Shown: positions 60,301 to 64,000 of the stretch, in pieces
Position numbering within the stretch: position 1 is the first letter of the stretch
How the letters are laid out: every line of letters starts with the position of its first letter
Assembly: GCA_020091685.1 (NCBI GenBank)
Contig: CM034603.1
Coordinates: 10,894,683 to 10,958,682 of the forward strand
Source of the DNA: Lutjanus erythropterus
Lineage: Eukaryota > Chordata > Actinopteri > Lutjaniformes > Lutjanidae
Direction of reading: 5' to 3'
DNA length: 64,000 bases
Made by a program: the position numbers and the translations under genes
Notes under the pieces: generated by a model
Told to the model about the DNA's origin: nothing
Seen by the model: the letters and a program-made list of their open reading frames with translations, nothing else
Database searches by the model: none

Positions 60301-63028
60301 CACCTGACTATTGTTACCATGACAATGGAGTCAGTAAAAGCGTGATTTTGGTCAATGGTACTATTGGGGTTTTGGAACTATGGTCTGTCTGGACATTGGG
60401 TGGTTCTCATTTACGTATAAACCCAGAGTTGAAGATAAGAAAGAACAGGGATTTTGATATTAAAAATATTTTTTACATATATTTTTTTATAGAAGAGAAC
60501 TAAACTTGGGAATACAGGATTAGAACTTTAATGTTAGCTTGGTCAGCTTAGCTTAGCATAAAGACTGGGGAGCAGGTGAAAATAGCTAGCGGCTAAGAAC
60601 CCTACCAGCACCTTTAATGCTCAGTAATTATCAATTTATATCTTATTTGTTAAATCTGAACAAGAATTTGAGTAAAAAAAAACAACAAGTTGGGTCTGTG
60701 TGCTCCATCCCTGCTTCCAGGCTTTATGCTAAGCTGAGCTTCATATTTCACAATCAGACATGAGACAAACATGTCAGACTATTACTTGAAGACCTAACCA
60801 GCCAGATAACCACAGACCACAGACAATCTGAAAGTTCAGTCACCCTGTCACCCTGTGTACAAACTGTTTTTCTGTTCTTCTTTCTTCTCCACCATGCCTT
60901 TACTTGTGTATCTACTCCACTAGTTCCCCTCTCTCTCAGTCACTCTCTCCTCTGATTACTCTGCATGAAGTCATTTGGTTTCGCAGCATCAATAAGGGTT
61001 TACATGCCAGACAAAGAGGAAACACAGAGTCTGAACCACGTCCTCAGGTGGAAGCTGGCCTGAGATAAGATGAAATGCAGATTATTAAATGCACATGACT
61101 CTTAGAACTGATACAGTGCAACATCTGTAATTACCTTGCCTTTTGCAGACGTGAGGAGCCTTTTTACAATCAGGCATACGTACACGCCCCCATATGCACA
61201 TCCTCCACCGCTCGTGTATGCACACACGTTATATCAAGCACATCATATCCAATCCGCGAGATCGAGACAAATGGGATAAATGGGAAGGCTAAAACCACAT
61301 TTGCTGTTCCAGTCGTCTCCCACAAATCTCAAAACCACAGAACTACATCATCACATGAACTGGTTTGTACTGAGAATATAACCAAGGTTTCCTTTTGTTG
61401 CTGTTTTTTCTCCATCATTTTTATTGCTAAGTTCAATACAGATTCAACAGTACTGGAACATAACTAAGTACATTTACTCAAGTACTCTTCATAAGTACAG
61501 TTTTGAGTTTTATTTCAGTTTTATGCAATTTAATACCTCTTCTCTACTATATCTCAGAGGGAAATGCACTTTTTGATTCACTACATTTATCTGATAACTT
61601 AAGTAGTTACTTTACGGATTCAGATTATTTACACTAAATATCTCAAGGTCCGTTCACTGAATTGGTGCCATTTGTTGTAACTTTTCAAAACTCCCTCTGT
61701 ATCCTGGCAATGGACACAACCTCCTTGTCAGGTGCTTTTTTTTTTCACGCAGGCCTATGTTGGTGTCATTTTTGAGAAATGACCATGATCATAAAAAATA
61801 ATTTGTCTTAATCCTTTACAAATGCTCTCTGCTCTAACAGTTTCCAGCTTGGATGTCTGCTCTATGTACATATGTGGTAGTGGTGGACCAGACTGCTTCC
61901 TAAACAAAGAGGACTGTGGAGCTCCAATTTTCCAGTAATTAAAATAATTATTTTCAGTCATGTTGTAATATATATTATTCTGAAATGGGACTGTCTGCAT
62001 GACGAGCAGTTTTACTTTTGGTCCTTGGTATATTTGAATGATAATGCTTTTGAATGCATGACTTTTACTTGGGTATTCCTACACTGTTGTATTCCTAGTT
62101 TTACTTCAATATTCAATATATATGTGTTGTTGTGAGCTGTTTTGTTTTGTTTTTATCGTACTGGTCCCTTTTCCAGTATCAGTATCAGGATTTGAGTGGA
62201 ACAAGTCAAACATCTCACCAATGTGGATCCCTGTAATAGCTCCATAGTCGACATCCTCCGTGACTGGAAAAACAGGAAGACAGAAGAGGAAAGAGTGAGG
62301 AAATCGTGGACACAAACCACAGGGGGATGATATGTGCGTTGCTCTGAAATTTCATACTTAAAGTATTAGCATATGTTCTGACCTAAATGTCTTAATATTT
62401 TGCTTTGGGAATTCTAATAGTAGTTTTATTTAGAAATGATATCCACAGTTTAGAAATATTAATAACTACCTTACTCTTACAAAGTGATTGTTAGTGAAAA
62501 TCTAGCACATTGCAGAAAGCCACATACTTTAAACATTTCTGGTTACAACAGAGGAACATTTAACAGGATCCTCTCCATTTTGGAAATGTGGTGCAGGGAG
62601 GATTACGGGATTATTATTTTTGGATAATGCACCTCTTAAAATCTTTAAAAACCTCAAACCAAAACCTAGAACATACACGTGTATCATATCATGCAAATTA
62701 TGCTGAAGGTAAGCTTTCAGAAGTAAATTGAAGCAGACAGTACCTTCCCCCTCATCTGTGGAGCATGTGGAGAAAACAGAAGTAGTGAGTACGACAGGAG
62801 GGCGACAGAGCTCACCCACGACCACGACCTTGACCGTGACCTTCAGACGTGACCTGTCCACCTCTCAGCTTAGCACTAAAGGAGCTTCAATGTATGTGTA
62901 TTGGAAAGTGTTAAAAGGTTTTATTCTTTTCAGGTGTGGTGATTTTATGGACAAATGTTGGCTCATCACCTGGTGGTTTGACTGGTCTGGGCTTGAACAG
63001 GGCTTTAGGTCTCTGTAGCGCAACTCTC
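48186..63028 (-). CDS. mpp7: mpp7-type MAGUK scaffold, 3' part (HOOK and guanylate-kinase-like domain)
   Basis: Membrane-associated guanylate kinase homologue; family members bind DLG1 and LIN7 at epithelial junctions. Coding exons on the minus strand: 63028-62970, 62863-62816, 62755-62744, 62263-62219, 56937-56764, 51495-51415, 51261-51168, 51025-50917, 49913-49770, 48416-48186 (stop). All junction phases agree. The first gives [19 protein letters not shown], matching the end of the MPP7 SH3/HOOK exon. The next three are small added exons. Then follow [69 protein letters not shown] and GHLFDKVIV. The P-loop is degenerate (GPDGVGVN), as in all MAGUKs, so no kinase activity is expected. The C-terminus runs about 15 residues past the usual WxxxSWLHS end. 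Sequence is clearly MPP7-like but diverged, perhaps the mpp7b paralogue. L27, PDZ and SH3 exons lie outside the window. Confidence 0.9.
51319..51376. repeat. (GT)29 microsatellite in an mpp7 intron
   Basis: 58 nt of pure GT; it is CA on the mpp7 sense strand. It fills over a third of the 153-nt intron 51262-51414. Confidence 0.95.
51761..51850 (+). mobile_element. truncated end of the GGGACAGTTCACC-type MITE
   Basis: TTAAAGGGACAGTTCACCCC, ACCTGTAGTGCTAATTATCC and ATCTAGATTGT are the terminal strings of the family at 36422-37404. The matching right end is not nearby. Confidence 0.65.
53035..53125 (-). mobile_element. possible tRNA-derived SINE head
   Basis: On the minus strand, GGCACAGTGTTGGAGTGAGG followed by GATTGCTGGTTTGATCC resembles an A-box and B-box pair with the GATTGCTGGTT linker of fish tRNA-derived SINEs. 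It is distinct from the intact tRNA gene 100 nt away. Confidence 0.4.
53231..53312 (-). tRNA. tRNA-Leu (anticodon UAG)
   Basis: 82 nt. The acceptor stem GGTAGTG / CACTGCC pairs fully (one G-U), with discriminator A and no encoded CCA. The anticodon arm CTGGA-TTTAGGC-TCCAG gives anticodon TAG. A long variable arm is present as expected for Leu. The internal promoter boxes TGGCCGAGTGG and GGTTCAAATCC are intact. It lies inside the mpp7 intron 51496-56763 on the same strand. The 3' flank is TCTTTAGC; no run of four T occurs for at least 200 nt, so Pol III termination must be weak or non-canonical. Confidence 0.95.
53555..53835. mobile_element. internal fragment of the GGGACAGTTCACC-type MITE
   Basis: Contains CTTAATGGCACTCAGCTTAT, GATGCTCAAAGCTCC, CAATGTCTTTTTCCAGAAAT and GGTCTGTGGATGATCTTG, internal strings of that percomorph family. 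Ends absent. Confidence 0.55.
54332..54450 (+). repeat. dispersed repeat, copy 2 (mpp7 intron)
   Basis: Near-identical to 11667-11790 over about 115 nt, in the same orientation relative to the window (GTTAAATTGAGCAA, GTTAATGGAGTCTGGCAGGC, AAGTCCAGAGTGTG). Confidence 0.65.
57160..58040 (+). repeat. split copy of the repeat at 770-1085
   Basis: The left piece, 57160-57290 (TTTGGTCTCCACCACTTCC, AAGGGAAATATCTGG), and the right piece, 57890-58040 (GAGCTGAGAGAAACTGCAG, AGTCAGGTGATAATTC), together match one contiguous repeat. The 600 nt between them look inserted. Confidence 0.55.
58383..58556 (+). mobile_element. possible LINE 3' tail
   Basis: The tail GCATGACAATAAACGCTTTG resembles the 3' terminus of L2-type fish LINEs (ATGACAATAAA...CTTTGAATC). 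No coding remnant is visible. Confidence 0.35.
60530..60760. mobile_element. third copy of the TTAGCTTAGCATAAAGACTGG MITE family
   Basis: CAGCTTAGCTTAGCATAAAG, CTACCAGCACCTTTAATGCTC and, at the other end, GGCTTTATGCTAAGCTGAGC are the paired inner arms of the family at 32081-32840. Outer ends are eroded. Confidence 0.65.
61448..62120. mobile_element. AAGTACATTTACTCAAGTACT-type repeat, split
   Basis: The left piece, 61448-61640 (AACTAAGTACATTTACTCAA, AGAGGGAAATGCACTTTTTG, CACTACATTTATCTGA), and the right piece, 62035-62115 (ACTTTTACTTGGGTATTCC, TACACTGTTGTATTCC), are strings of one common percomorph element. About 400 nt interrupt it. Confidence 0.55.
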
Positions 63029-64000
63029 CTGTAGAAAGCCAAATAAAACAAACCAGAATCAAAACAGAATTTCATTAAAACGTCTTATAGTTATTATATG
63101 ACAGTGCCTGCCTACTATTTTAAAAGGTCATACTGATTTGGCCAGGGTTAGGGTTAGGGAAAAAGGGGTTTCAGAAAAAATCTCCAGTATACATCAGACC
63201 AGTCTACCTTGCCTAATGTATCCCAGAATGCAACATACCGGAACACATCCGGCCAGGTCAATGGGAAAGTTTTTATTATACAAAGTTTGTGTGCTGTGTC
63301 ATCACTAAAATTGCTTTTGATCATTTTTGAAGCAAGTAATCAGCTGTGTAAATTTCAGATATACAAATATAGAGCTGCCTTTTTTTTACGGTGTTATTTG
63401 TTATTAACATTATATACATTATATAAATTTTTGACACATGTTATCGAAATTATGCAGCTATTCCTGAAGGGTGAAATGTTCACAATATGACCAAGCATGA
63501 GTATTAACACAAACAACAATCCCAGCAGTCAGCTGGTTTTATGAAGGCACCCAGTTTGATTGTCATGAATTAATAGAGTCCGAACAGTGAAACTGGGCCA
63601 TAATACTTTTTTCATATTTCAACTGAGCATGTTTCCTTAATCTCTTATGACATGTTATGGTCATTTCATTTCATGAGTTCAATAAATACATTACATATTT
63701 CTCCTTTAACTTCTAAAGCAACAGAAATAACATTCGCAGTGTAGCAATGCGACAAAACACCAATGAATCTTGTTCCTTCCTATCGTTAGCCTGTGTTACC
63801 CATCTCTCAGGTGGATGTGGGAAAAACATGATAATCCACATTAATAACTTCTCTTTCTTTTAGAGTAACATTGTAAGGGGATGCGGTTTGACATTAGACA
63901 TGCTGTTGTTTACTTTGGAAAACTAGAAACCCTCTAAACCTGGCTGAGGTCATATGTAGGTGGTGGTTCTGAATACAGCCAGTGTTTTCAAGTGAGTGAG
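63029..64000. other. mpp7 intron, no exon recognised
   Basis: The next upstream mpp7 exons should encode the SH3 domain. I found no SH3-like frame with splice sites on the minus strand here. A short AGGGTTAGGGTTAGGG string at about 63143-63159 is too short to be an interstitial telomere block. Confidence 0.4.

Noticed and set aside
62529..62861. 110-codon minus frame as a single mpp7 exon
   Set aside because: It spans several good donors and acceptors. Only the 48-nt and 12-nt exons within this stretch fit the phase.
63143..63159. GGGTTAGGGTTAGGG as an interstitial telomere repeat
   Set aside because: Fewer than three units and no flanking array; chance is enough.

Overview
This is a vertebrate nuclear segment, almost certainly from a teleost fish and probably a percomorph. 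It has split genes with GT-AG introns, AATAAA poly(A) signals, low gene density and many short non-autonomous DNA transposons (MITEs) of types I recognise from percomorph genomes. All gene names rest on reading the protein fragments against remembered vertebrate families. Exon boundaries were set by hand from splice sites and reading phase.

Layout, left to right: (1) 412-3660, plus strand, the 3' part of acbd5, a tail-anchored peroxisomal acyl-CoA binding protein. (2) 4351-13700, plus, a complete yme1l1 (mitochondrial i-AAA protease), 18 coding exons that sum to 719 codons plus stop. (3) 14723-19226, minus, a complete four-exon ptchd3-like patched-domain gene. (4) 21100-26340, plus, a complete seven-exon rab18 (206 residues). 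(5) 29119-40614, minus, a complete six-exon mkx (Mohawk TALE homeobox, 405 residues). (6) 48186-63028, minus, the 3' half of an mpp7-type MAGUK scaffold (HOOK region and guanylate-kinase-like domain); its L27, PDZ and SH3 exons are not in the window. An intact tRNA-Leu(UAG) gene lies inside an mpp7 intron on the same strand.

The genes are not an operon and share no pathway. The order is the conserved vertebrate block seen on human 10p12 (YME1L1-MASTL-ACBD5-PTCHD3-RAB18-MKX-ARMC4-MPP7, from memory). Here the acbd5/yme1l1 pair is flipped, mastl is absent between them, and armc4/odad2 is absent between mkx and mpp7.

Introns and intergenic DNA hold many repeats: long-TIR MITEs, a foldback element with hAT-like 8-bp flanking repeats, a MITE nested in another MITE, split elements, a near-palindrome, a (GT)29 microsatellite and probable SINE and LINE scraps. 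I found no wholly new system. The most interesting points are three consecutive small, phase-1, length-divisible-by-three exons that add about 36 residues to the MPP7 HOOK region (one is only 12 nt), a Cys/Gln-rich insertion in the Mkx C-terminus, a GC-AG intron in yme1l1, and a transposon end that supplies a poly(A) signal downstream of rab18.
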